NCBI GenBank assembly: GCA_002293245.1
Contig: DBCV01000063.1
Location: 20,560-27,246, forward strand
Source: Candidatus Saccharibacteria bacterium UBA949
Lineage (GTDB): Bacteria; Patescibacteriota; Saccharimonadia; Saccharimonadales; Saccharimonadaceae
Direction of reading: 5' to 3'
DNA length: 6,687 bases
Made by a program: the position numbers and the translations under genes. Under the pieces are notes generated by a model, which made no database searches, was not told the origin of the DNA, and saw only the letters and a list, made by a program, of their open reading frames with translations. Shown in pieces: positions 1-4,823 of this stretch (positions within the stretch are counted from its first letter, which is position 1; each line of letters begins with the position of its first letter).

Positions 1-1
1 G

Positions 2-673
2 CTCGAATGCGCCTTGCCGAACATACTGTACGTGGGCTGTTATGTCAGCGGGTGTCACAAGGACCCCGCACAATGCCTAGCGGCTTGTATGGCTATGCGA
101 AGAAACGAAATGCCGACCGTCCTTGCGACGGTTAAGCCCGACCTCGACTCAGTAGGGGCTATGGCCTTGCTTGACCTTCGGACGGAGGCCAGGACGGCTT
201 TAGATGCTGGCCTTTGCAACTTCAATGTCCCCCGGGGCGAAGAACTGGAGTTTTGCGGCAAGGAGTTGAAGGCGTTGTTCAGAGACGACGTCATGCAGCG
301 CATCCAGAAAATCGCCGACGCCGATACCGCCGCCCTCGCGGCCTCCGCAGAATGGCAGCCCCACGACCTGCCGTCCAGGGACAACCCCTGGCCCTCTACC
401 GTTTCTATTGACGGCAACAGGGAACTGGCTGCCATCGCCGCCGCGGTAGCCGACTTCAAAGTTCCGCTCGAAACTCGGGTGGAAGCTATGAAGAGGTGGC
501 TCCTTACCGGCGAAGAGCCGGCCGAGTATCGTGAGAAGGTTGAAAAGGAGCGCCAGAACATGATCGAAGCACTCGAAAATGATGGCCTTGGCTCCAGTAG
601 TCATCGCGCTCAATCCCGCGTTCCAGTTCGGCAATACCGACCCGGTCCGCAAGTTCACCGTATGCCAGTTTAA
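2..673 (+). CDS. 5'-partial, probably frameshifted gene, N-terminal part; weakly DHH phosphoesterase-like
   Basis: The frame is open to the left edge, so the true start probably lies outside the window; a TTG at 14 is the first internal candidate. Counting from that TTG, residues 41-50 read KPDLDSVGAM, which weakly recalls the Asp-rich metal-binding motif of DHH-family phosphoesterases. Four cysteines (C9, C14, C21, C25) precede it. Residues about 155-190 look like a charged helix (EYREKVEKERQNMIEALEN). After about position 590 the translation turns into an Arg/Ser/Pro/Gln-rich tail that looks out of frame, while the frame starting at 579 becomes protein-like. I therefore read this ORF and the next as one gene with a +1 shift somewhere between 564 and about 600. 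The run of four A's at 576-579 is a plausible place for an indel. The family assignment is tentative; a mutation, an assembly error or programmed frameshifting could each explain the break. Confidence 0.55.
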   Translation, partial: LECALPNILYVGCYVSGCHKDPAQCLAACMAMRRNEMPTVLATVKPDLDSVGAMALLDLRTEARTALDAGLCNFNVPRGEELEFCGKELKALFRDDVMQRIQKIADADTAALAASAEWQPHDLPSRDNPWPSTVSIDGNRELAAIAAAVADFKVPLETRVEAMKRWLLTGEEPAEYREKVEKERQNMIEALENDGLGSSSHRAQSRVPVRQYRPGPQVHRMPV

Positions 674-842
674 GCCTAACTACGTGAACCTGCCCGCTGT
701 CTTCGCCGAGCTTTCCGAAAAGGAACCCGGATGGGGCGGAACCCCAACCATTGGCGGCTCCCCCCAAGGCGTCTCGTCTGCGCTTTCGATAGATGAGGTC
801 GCCGAAGTGGTGCGCAAGCACCTCCTGAGCGAGCGCATGTAA
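579..842 (+). CDS. C-terminal part of the frameshifted gene, DHHA1-like glycine-rich end
   Basis: This 87-residue reading frame overlaps the preceding ORF by 95 bases in the +1 frame. It begins with two ATG codons (579, 582), but no convincing Shine-Dalgarno sequence precedes them, which argues against independent initiation. Residues 51-64 (GWGGTPTIGGSPQG) are a glycine-rich loop that recalls the GGGGH-type motif of DHHA1 domains, and residues 24-46 look like the beta strand and helix leading into it. The C-terminal helix (IDEVAEVVRKHL) is a natural protein end. With the upstream ORF it would make a protein of at least about 280 residues. The frame is open upstream only to the TGA at 561-563, so the frame change must lie after that point. 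The alternative is a separate small gene translationally coupled to the first. The DHHA1 resemblance is my pattern reading, not a search result. Confidence 0.5.
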   Translation: MMALAPVVIALNPAFQFGNTDPVRKFTVCQFKPNYVNLPAVFAELSEKEPGWGGTPTIGGSPQGVSSALSIDEVAEVVRKHLLSERM

Positions 843-853
843 ACGAAACCCCA

Positions 854-901
854 AAATCCCCCGACCCCCACGCAACCAGCGTGGACAAGGCTGGGGGATT
901 T
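854..901 (-). terminator. Hairpin terminator between converging genes (mainly rpmE)
   Basis: The outer stem pairs AAATCCCCC (854-862) with GGGGGATTT (893-901). An inner stem pairs CCACGC (868-873) with GCGTGG (879-884). Read on the minus strand, it lies 19 bases past the rpmE stop and ends in ATTTT, a short U-tract. Read on the plus strand, it follows the frameshifted gene and ends in ATTTAAA. It can plausibly serve both converging transcripts, with the better tail on the rpmE side. Confidence 0.65.
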
Positions 902-920
902 AAACGTGCTAAAGCTAAAT

Positions 921-1241
921 CTAAGATTTTTTGGACTTTTCGGCAGCTTTGGCGGCCTTCTTGGCCTTGTTGGCCAGAGCTTCTTTGCGCTCCGCAGCGC
1001 GAGCAAACCGAGCCTTAAACCGATCCACCCGGCCCTCTGTGTCGATAATCTTCTCCTCGCCCGTAAAGAACGGATGCGAAGCCGAGGAAATCTGCACCTT
1101 CACCAAAGGATACTCCTTACCGTCTTCCCATTTGATAGTTTCGCTGGTTTTGGCCGTTGACTTAGTCAAAAAAGCGAACTTCGCCGCCTCGTCACTAAAA
1201 ACCACTGCCCGATAATCTTCTGGATGTATATTCTTTTTCAT
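921..1241 (-). CDS. rpmE2: 50S ribosomal protein L31, type B (bL31B)
   Basis: Encodes a 106-residue protein of the large ribosomal subunit that in other bacteria contributes to the bridge with the 30S head. The start [15 protein letters not shown], the central [21 protein letters not shown] and the SHPFFTG segment followed by [10 protein letters not shown] are the L31 signature. There are no cysteines, so this is the zinc-free type B form. Residues about 80-106 form a low-complexity Ala/Lys tail that makes it longer than usual L31B (about 80-90 residues); such a tail is probably disordered and RNA-contacting. The ATG at 1241 was chosen because homology begins exactly there and a good promoter lies just upstream, although the frame stays open to 1376. 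There is no Shine-Dalgarno sequence. In other bacteria type B L31 is often Zur-controlled and induced by zinc shortage; here that is only a possibility. It is transcribed divergently from rpsB. Confidence 0.95.
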   Translation of the reverse strand: MKKNIHPEDYRAVVFSDEAAKFAFLTKSTAKTSETIKWEDGKEYPLVKVQISSASHPFFTGEEKIIDTEGRVDRFKARFARAAERKEALANKAKKAAKAAEKSKKS

Positions 1242-1252
1242 AATTACCGTCA

Positions 1253-1281
1253 ATTGTATCAAAAAACCCCAGTATTGTAAA
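1253..1281 (-). promoter_or_regulatory. Sigma70-type promoter of rpmE2
   Basis: On the minus strand, TTTACA (1281-1276) is separated by 17 bases from TACAAT (1258-1253). Each box differs from consensus at one position. The -10 box ends 11 bases before the ATG, so the predicted transcript starts only about 4-6 bases upstream of the start codon. Confidence 0.7.
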
Positions 1282-1296
1282 GCCCGACCCCAGACT

Positions 1297-1313
1297 GTTG
1301 TAATTTTTACAAC
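1297..1313. repeat. Perfect 7-3-7 inverted repeat upstream of rpmE2, possible operator
   Basis: GTTGTAA (1297-1303), a TTT spacer and TTACAAC (1307-1313) form a perfect dyad, 16 bases upstream of the rpmE2 -35 box. It also covers a possible rightward -10 element (TGTAAT, 1299-1304). Perfect A/T-rich dyads of this size are typical regulator sites. No T-run follows it, so it is unlikely to be a terminator. Which protein would bind it cannot be told from the sequence. Confidence 0.4.
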
Positions 1314-1363
1314 ATCTGCTCCTGTATAGCTCGACTCTCTATCCCGGACTACCATAACAACTT

Positions 1364-1395
1364 CCCCCGACCGCAATCAGGTCGGGGGATTTTTT
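1364..1395 (+). terminator. Strong intrinsic terminator upstream of rpsB, with no evident gene before it
   Basis: A perfect 9-bp GC-rich stem pairs CCCCCGACC (1364-1372) with GGTCGGGGG (1380-1388) around a 7-base loop. It is followed by A and six T's (1390-1395). The T-tract makes it a plus-strand terminator; the minus-strand reading has no U-tract. It insulates the rpsB promoter from upstream transcription. No plus-strand gene ends here, which is odd (see findings). Confidence 0.8.
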
Positions 1396-1401
1396 AATCC
1401 C

Positions 1402-1430
1402 TTGTGTTGTAAAGAGTTTTTTGCTATAAT
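1402..1430 (+). promoter_or_regulatory. Promoter of rpsB with extended -10
   Basis: TGCTATAAT (1422-1430) is a perfect -10 box with a TGn extension. A partial -35, TTGTGT (1402-1407), sits 17 bases upstream. Transcription should begin near 1437, giving a leader of about 73 bases. It lies directly after the 1364-1395 terminator. Confidence 0.7.
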
Positions 1431-1459
1431 GCAAGAGTAAAATAATTTTAACGAAACAA

Positions 1460-1490
1460 CCGCCGGGTTTTCCTTATTAAAAACCGGCGG
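1460..1490 (+). promoter_or_regulatory. Stable hairpin in the rpsB mRNA leader
   Basis: CCGCCGG (1460-1466) pairs with CCGGCGG (1484-1490), and after a bulged G (1467) TTTT (1468-1471) pairs with AAAA (1480-1483). The hairpin stands between the predicted start of transcription and the Shine-Dalgarno sequence at 1499-1504. No T-tract follows, so it is not an intrinsic terminator. Position and stability suggest an autoregulatory site for S2 or an mRNA-stabilising element; this is inferred from the known autogenous control of rpsB in other bacteria, not from a recognised motif. Confidence 0.5.
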
Positions 1491-1509
1491 CGAAGTAGAA
1501 GGAGAACGA

Positions 1510-2208
1510 ATGGTAAAAATCGATATCAAGCAACTTTTGGAGGGCGGTGCGCATTTTGGCCATAAAACCAGCCGCTGGCACCCCAAAATGGCGCCGTATA
1601 TCCACAGCAAGCGCCAAGAAAGTCATATTATTGATCTGACCAAAACCGTGGCAGCCCTAGAAAAAGCCTTGCCGGAAATCACCAAAGTGGCAGCTAAGAG
1701 CCAAAAAGTAATGTTCGTTGGCACCAAAAAGCAGATGCGCGACATTATCAAAACAGCGGCAGAAAGCGTAAATCAGCCCTACGTGACTGAACGTTGGGTA
1801 GGCGGAACTCTGACCAACGCCGAAACCGTCAACCGGCAGATTCGCGAGCTCAAAAACCTTGAGCGGCGCATGGAAAGCGGCGAACTCGAAAAACGCTACT
1901 CCAAACTGGAAGTTCAACGCTACCAGGAAAAAATTGACCTGCTCAACGTGCGCTACGGCGGCATCAAAGAGATGGTTGCCAAGCCAGGCATGCTGTTCGT
2001 CGCGGATGTTGTAAACGACAAGAACGCCGTGCGCGAAGCGCGAAACCTCGGTATTCCGGTGGTTGGCATCGTTGATACCAACGCCGACCCCACCGACATC
2101 GACTTCGTCATCCCCGCCAACGACGACGCTATTTCGGGCGTACAAACGATTGTTGGCTACACTGTTGAAGCCGTCAAAGAAGGCATTGCCAAATCAGAGA
2201 ATAAGTAA
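1510..2208 (+). CDS. rpsB: 30S ribosomal protein S2 (uS2)
   Basis: Encodes a 232-residue protein of the small ribosomal subunit, slightly shorter than the E. coli protein (241). S2 binds late in assembly on the solvent side of the 30S subunit between head and body and is required for docking of S1 where that protein exists. Family markers are clear: GAHFGH near residues 13-18, a central RWVGGTLTN at 95-103, the coiled-coil-like charged stretch at about 110-145, and the C-terminal PVVGIVDTNADP at 183-194 followed by DFVIPANDDA. The ATG is preceded by AAGGAG (1499-1504) at 5 bases, and homology starts at the first residue. The gene has its own promoter and a structured leader. As in most bacteria it lies just upstream of tsf, but here they are separated by a 168-base gap holding an inverted-repeat element and a second promoter. 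Confidence 0.98.
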   Translation: MVKIDIKQLLEGGAHFGHKTSRWHPKMAPYIHSKRQESHIIDLTKTVAALEKALPEITKVAAKSQKVMFVGTKKQMRDIIKTAAESVNQPYVTERWVGGTLTNAETVNRQIRELKNLERRMESGELEKRYSKLEVQRYQEKIDLLNVRYGGIKEMVAKPGMLFVADVVNDKNAVREARNLGIPVVGIVDTNADPTDIDFVIPANDDAISGVQTIVGYTVEAVKEGIAKSENK

Positions 2209-2226
2209 TTTGCACTTTTTAGTTGA

Positions 2227-2347
2227 GCATTCGCGCATCCACCTCATTTCGAGGTGATTCTCGAGGACGGCGAGAGTATTAGCGACGAACGCCGTGACGA
2301 CGGCTGTGAGGAGCGTACCGAGAAATGACGGTGGGTGTGAAGAATGC
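2227..2347. repeat. 121-bp imperfect inverted-repeat (MITE- or REP-like) element
   Basis: The ends pair in blocks: GCATTC (2227-2232) with GAATGC (2342-2347), CCACC (2239-2243) with GGTGG (2330-2334), TCATTTC (2244-2250) with GAAATGA (2322-2328), and GGT (2253-2255) with ACC (2317-2319). Two small hairpins sit inside: TCTCG/CGAGA (2259-2263, 2271-2275) and GCCGT/ACGGC (2291-2295, 2300-2304). A competing hairpin, CACCTC/GAGGTG, occupies 2240-2256. It has no coding capacity that I can support. It fills most of the rpsB-tsf gap and ends two bases before the tsf -10 box. It may be a non-autonomous mobile repeat, or an RNA structure controlling read-through from rpsB to tsf. Confidence 0.5.
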
Positions 2348-2355
2348 GGTATAAT
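2325..2355 (+). promoter_or_regulatory. Promoter-like -10 element of tsf
   Basis: A perfect TATAAT (2350-2355) lies 21 bases before the tsf ATG. The best -35 candidate is ATGACG (2325-2330), matching consensus at four of six positions but with a long 19-base spacer, so strength is uncertain. The predicted leader is about 15 bases and just holds the Shine-Dalgarno sequence AAGGAG (2364-2369). The -35 region lies inside the right end of the inverted-repeat element. Confidence 0.5.
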
Positions 2356-2376
2356 AAAACGTAAAGGAGATAAACT

Positions 2377-2976
2377 ATGGCAGATATTAAAATTGAAGAA
2401 ATCAAAAAACTAAAAGAACTATCCGGCGTGGGCCTAACCGACGCCAAAAAAGCATTAGTCGAAGCCGACGGCGACTTTGACAAAGCCCTCAAAGCCATGC
2501 GCGAAAAAGGCCTGACCAAAGCCGAAAAACGCGGCGACCGCGAAACTCGCAGCGGACTGGTGGAAGCCTACGTTCACGACGGCCGCATCGGTGCGCTAGT
2601 TGAGCTGAACTGCGAAACCGACTTTGTCGCCAAGACCGAAGACTTCAAGACCTTGGCCCATTACCTAGCCATGCAAGTAGCATCGATGAACCCAGTTTAC
2701 GCGCAAGAAAAAGACATCCCGGCCGATATTTTGGCCGAGAAGCGCAAAGAGTTCGAAGACAAACTCAAAGATGATAAAAAACCCGCCGAGGTTAAGGCGA
2801 AGATTGTCGAAGGACAAATCAAAAAATACTTTGCCGACAAAGTCCTATATTTCCAAGCCTACATCTTGGACGACAGCAAAACCGTCGAAGGTCTGATCAA
2901 AGAATACATCGCCAAAACCGGCGAAAACATCTCGCTCCGCCAATTCAAACGCCTTGAACTCGGTGTGGTTGAGTAA
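2377..2976 (+). CDS. tsf: Elongation factor Ts
   Basis: Encodes a 199-residue nucleotide exchange factor that releases GDP from EF-Tu in the cytoplasm so that EF-Tu can reload with GTP. Residues 1-50 form the UBA-like N-terminal domain (IKKLKELSGVGLTDAKKALVEADGDF, split around residues 9-34). The core signature GRIGALVELNCETDFVAKTEDF follows, with the TDFV motif that contacts EF-Tu at 81-84. The protein is far shorter than E. coli EF-Ts (283) and close to the short Thermus form, so it probably has only one core subdomain copy. Residues about 108-150 are a charged helical stretch (DKLKDDKKPAEVKAKI). The start has AAGGAG at 2364-2369, 7 bases before the ATG. No convincing terminator follows; the next gene has its own strong promoter. 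Confidence 0.97.
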   Translation: MADIKIEEIKKLKELSGVGLTDAKKALVEADGDFDKALKAMREKGLTKAEKRGDRETRSGLVEAYVHDGRIGALVELNCETDFVAKTEDFKTLAHYLAMQVASMNPVYAQEKDIPADILAEKRKEFEDKLKDDKKPAEVKAKIVEGQIKKYFADKVLYFQAYILDDSKTVEGLIKEYIAKTGENISLRQFKRLELGVVE

Positions 2977-3012
2977 AATAGTCAAAAAACTTGTCTTATT
3001 ATGTAAAAAAGC

Positions 3013-3041
3013 TTGACATAGTCTCCGCCGTGCGATATAAT
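3013..3041 (+). promoter_or_regulatory. Perfect consensus sigma70 promoter of the toxin-antitoxin module
   Basis: TTGACA (3013-3018) and TATAAT (3036-3041) match consensus fully and are spaced by exactly 17 bases. It is the strongest-looking promoter in the window. A small dyad, TATGT (3000-3004) and ACATA (3016-3020), overlaps the -35 box and is a candidate operator for the XRE protein encoded downstream. A full consensus promoter on such a module would normally need a repressor. Confidence 0.85.
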
Positions 3042-3058
3042 GGAAGCATAAATCTAAT

Positions 3059-3074
3059 AGGAGTGGGTAAAGGA
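3059..3074 (+). promoter_or_regulatory. Two candidate ribosome binding sites for two possible starts
   Basis: AGGAG (3059-3063) lies 12 bases before the ATG at 3076. AAAGGA (3069-3074) lies one base before that ATG but 7 bases before the in-frame ATG at 3082. Spacing favours 3082 as the main start, which would remove only the first two residues. Confidence 0.5.
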
Positions 3075-3075
3075 T

Positions 3076-3750
3076 ATGAATATGTTGAGCCAAAATATCG
3101 AACGAACGCGCAAGGACCGTGGCCTTACGCAGGAACAAGTTGCCAATGGGCTAGGTGTTAGCCGCCCAACATATATCAACATCGAAAACGGCGAACGTGA
3201 TCCCAGTGTTTCGGAACTAGGAAGGATTTCTGCCATATTTGGCGTGTCCGCCGGAGAATTGTTGGATAGCCCACGCAACAACAAGAAGTTTGAGCAGATG
3301 TTTTTCTATATTCTGCGCAAGTTTGCCCGTGGCGTGCCAAAGACAAAGCTAGCCAAGCTACTATATCTGACAGATTTTAGCAATTTTTACGATACCCTCG
3401 AGCCGATGAGCGGGGTTCGATATATCCGTCGGGAATACGGCCCAGTCGCCGACATTTTCTCCGAAACCACCGAAAACCTATTCGATAACGGAAAAATCAG
3501 CATCACCCCACTCGACCGCGCCCTAATTATCAAAAACACTTCTCGGCTAGAAAACGACAACCTGCTTTCCGCCGAAGACAAGGCTCGCATGGACAAAGTC
3601 GTGGCCTATTGGCAGGACAAAAGCACCCAAGAAATCATCAATTTCACACACGAACAAAAACCGTGGCGCTCACGCATGGACGGTGAAGAAATTCCCTACA
3701 TTTCAATAATTCAGGAAGACCCCAACCATGTTTACGCACCAGTTGGCTAG
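3076..3750 (+). CDS. XRE helix-turn-helix protein with Panacea (DUF4065) domain, probable antitoxin and autorepressor
   Basis: The 224-residue protein has two parts. Residues 4-63 are an XRE/Cro-type helix-turn-helix (IERTRKDRGLTQEQVANGLG, then VSRPTYINIENGERDPS and a third helix ending AGELL). Residues about 72-215 match the Panacea/SocA-like DUF4065 pattern: KLAKLLYLTDF at 91-101, RREYGPVADIF at 118-128 and FTHEQKPWRSR at 190-200. Panacea domains are known from PanAT systems, where the domain neutralises unrelated toxins by direct binding; forms fused to a helix-turn-helix probably also repress their own operon. The gene follows a perfect consensus promoter and overlaps the next gene by 23 bases, the arrangement of an antitoxin-toxin pair. 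The start is either 3076 or 3082. Domain calls are confident; the antitoxin role is inferred from family and context. The alternative is a phage- or stress-type regulator with no toxin partner. Confidence 0.85.
   Translation: MNMLSQNIERTRKDRGLTQEQVANGLGVSRPTYINIENGERDPSVSELGRISAIFGVSAGELLDSPRNNKKFEQMFFYILRKFARGVPKTKLAKLLYLTDFSNFYDTLEPMSGVRYIRREYGPVADIFSETTENLFDNGKISITPLDRALIIKNTSRLENDNLLSAEDKARMDKVVAYWQDKSTQEIINFTHEQKPWRSRMDGEEIPYISIIQEDPNHVYAPVG
3713..3718 (+). promoter_or_regulatory. Internal ribosome binding site for the overlapping downstream gene
   Basis: AGGAAG lies inside the end of the Panacea gene, 9 bases before the ATG at 3728. It supports that start and suggests coupled translation of the two genes from one mRNA. 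Confidence 0.55.
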
Positions 3751-4159
3751 CTCGGCAAAACTTTTCCAAGTATATTTCACCGACTACGCCGTTAGGCATT
3801 TTCTGAAAGATTTTCGGAAAAAATATAAAGGCAAGCAATGGCAACTAACAGAAGCGGCTATCCTAGACGATCTGTCCCACCTAGCGCATGGCAGCTACGA
3901 CCTTCAGAAAACGCAGCAAGTTGATGAACTATTTCAAGCTGACGAATTTTGGGTTTTTAAATACGATTTTCGCATCGCAAAGACGAACGTTTCGGCCAAA
4001 GCATCTGGCAACCGGCTTATCGGCGTGATTAACGCAAAGATGAACCGTATCGACATCGCGGTGATTTACTGCAAAACCAATCTACCAAAGAACGCAAGCG
4101 AAACGCAGTTTATCAAATCGGTTGTCAACGAGATTTTTCCCAAATTGGGTTGGAGATAG
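3728..4159 (+). CDS. Candidate toxin paired with the Panacea antitoxin; possible RelE-like fold
   Basis: This 143-residue protein starts inside the Panacea gene in another frame. The first 13 residues look unconserved. From residue 15 the pattern VYFTDYAVRHFLKDFRKKY resembles the opening strand and helix of RelE/HigB-type mRNA-cleaving toxins. Next come a helix with QWQLTEAAILDDL (37-49) and a strand-rich second half: FWVFKYDFRIAKT (74-86), SGNRLIGVINAK (93-104) and IAVIYCKTNLPKN (110-122). The alternating strands and the conserved-looking Lys/Arg/Tyr residues (K78, R82, K86, R96, K116) suit an RNA-acting enzyme, but I cannot name catalytic residues with confidence. It has no signal peptide or membrane segment and should act in the cytoplasm. 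Its partner, strand, overlap and shared promoter suggest a toxin. It could instead be an uncharacterised partner with another activity. Confidence 0.65.
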   Translation: MFTHQLASSAKLFQVYFTDYAVRHFLKDFRKKYKGKQWQLTEAAILDDLSHLAHGSYDLQKTQQVDELFQADEFWVFKYDFRIAKTNVSAKASGNRLIGVINAKMNRIDIAVIYCKTNLPKNASETQFIKSVVNEIFPKLGWR

Positions 4160-4168
4160 TGAATATCG

Positions 4169-4191
4169 CTCTTGGCAAGAGTTCATTTTTT
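4169..4191 (+). terminator. Probable intrinsic terminator after the toxin-antitoxin module
   Basis: A short stem, CTCTT (4169-4173) with AAGAG (4177-4181), is followed by TTCATTTTTT (4182-4191). The stem is only 5 bp with a 3-base loop, so efficiency may be modest. It lies 10 bases past the toxin stop and just before the frr promoter, so it fits the end of the module. Confidence 0.5.
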
Positions 4192-4212
4192 CAGCAAACT
4201 CACAGATTTTTA

Positions 4213-4221
4213 TGGTAGAAT
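4213..4221 (+). promoter_or_regulatory. Extended -10 promoter of frr
   Basis: TGGTAGAAT has a TGn extension and a -10 box differing from TATAAT at one position. No good -35 box stands 16-18 bases upstream. Transcription would begin near 4228, giving a leader of about 39 bases. Confidence 0.5.
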
Positions 4222-4266
4222 GAAAGCAGATGGGCCGAGTCATTTCGAGATTAACAAAGGAGGAAT

Positions 4267-4821
4267 ATGTTTGACATTAGTGATATCAAGTTAAAAATGA
4301 GCGCCGTTTTGGAAAAGTTCCAAAGCGAATTGAAAAAGGTCCGCACCGGGCGGGCGCATCCGGACATGCTGAAAGATGTACGCGTTGAAGTTTACGGCAC
4401 TTTTGCGCCCCTCAACCAGGCCGCCAACGTCACCGTAGCCGATGCCACCATGTTAGTCGTCACGCCCTATGACCCCAAGTCGATCCCGTCAATCAGCTCG
4501 GCTATCCGCAGCGATCAGGCCCTGGGCCTAAACCCCAGCGACGACGGCCGCGTGGTGCGTGTGCCGATTCCGCCGCTCACCGAAGAGCGCCGGGCGCAAA
4601 TCGTCAAGCAAACTGGCGAAAAAGTTGAAAATGCCAAAATTGAGCTGCGCGCTGTGCGCCAAGATGCCCTCAAAGAGGTCAAAAAACTAAAAGAAGACGG
4701 CCAACTCAGCGAAGACATGCAAAAACGCATGGAAAAAGAAGTCGAAGACGCCACCAAAGACTACTCAGGCCAAATCGACACCGCCTTCAAGGACAAAGAA
4801 GCCGAAATTATGAAGGTCTAG
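4267..4821 (+). CDS. frr: Ribosome recycling factor
   Basis: Encodes a 184-residue cytoplasmic factor that, with EF-G, splits the post-termination ribosome into subunits. Length is the family norm (about 185). The three-helix-bundle domain I is seen at both ends: KKVRTGRAHPDML (23-35), and the long C-terminal helices at about 105-184 with LTEERRAQIVK, LRAVRQDALKEVKK and the KEDGQLSEDMQKRMEKEVE segment. The small beta domain II lies between, about residues 32-104, including the loop VRVPIPPL (97-104) typical of RRF. An unusually complete Shine-Dalgarno sequence, AAAGGAGG (4256-4263), sits just 3 bases before the ATG, closer than usual. In most bacteria pyrH precedes frr; here the toxin-antitoxin module does. 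The stop is 17 bases before uppS. Confidence 0.98.
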   Translation: MFDISDIKLKMSAVLEKFQSELKKVRTGRAHPDMLKDVRVEVYGTFAPLNQAANVTVADATMLVVTPYDPKSIPSISSAIRSDQALGLNPSDDGRVVRVPIPPLTEERRAQIVKQTGEKVENAKIELRAVRQDALKEVKKLKEDGQLSEDMQKRMEKEVEDATKDYSGQIDTAFKDKEAEIMKV

Positions 4822-4823
4822 TG

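Noticed and set aside
1311..1363. Possible tRNA or SRP-like RNA in the rpmE2-rpsB gap.
   Set aside because: No T-arm GTTCGA-type sequence, acceptor stem or SRP core motif could be found on either strand.
1242..1376. Open extension of the rpmE2 frame upstream to 1376 (45 extra codons).
   Set aside because: L31 homology begins exactly at the ATG at 1241, a good promoter lies inside the extension, and the extra residues run into the terminator stem.
1657..2145. Long antisense open frame inside rpsB.
   Set aside because: It is the mirror of a strongly conserved gene, rich in His/Val/Phe from complement codons, with no start signals of its own.
3387..3596. Antisense open frame within the Panacea gene.
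   Set aside because: Ser/Arg-rich shadow translation, no ribosome binding site, and the plus-strand frame has clear domain motifs.
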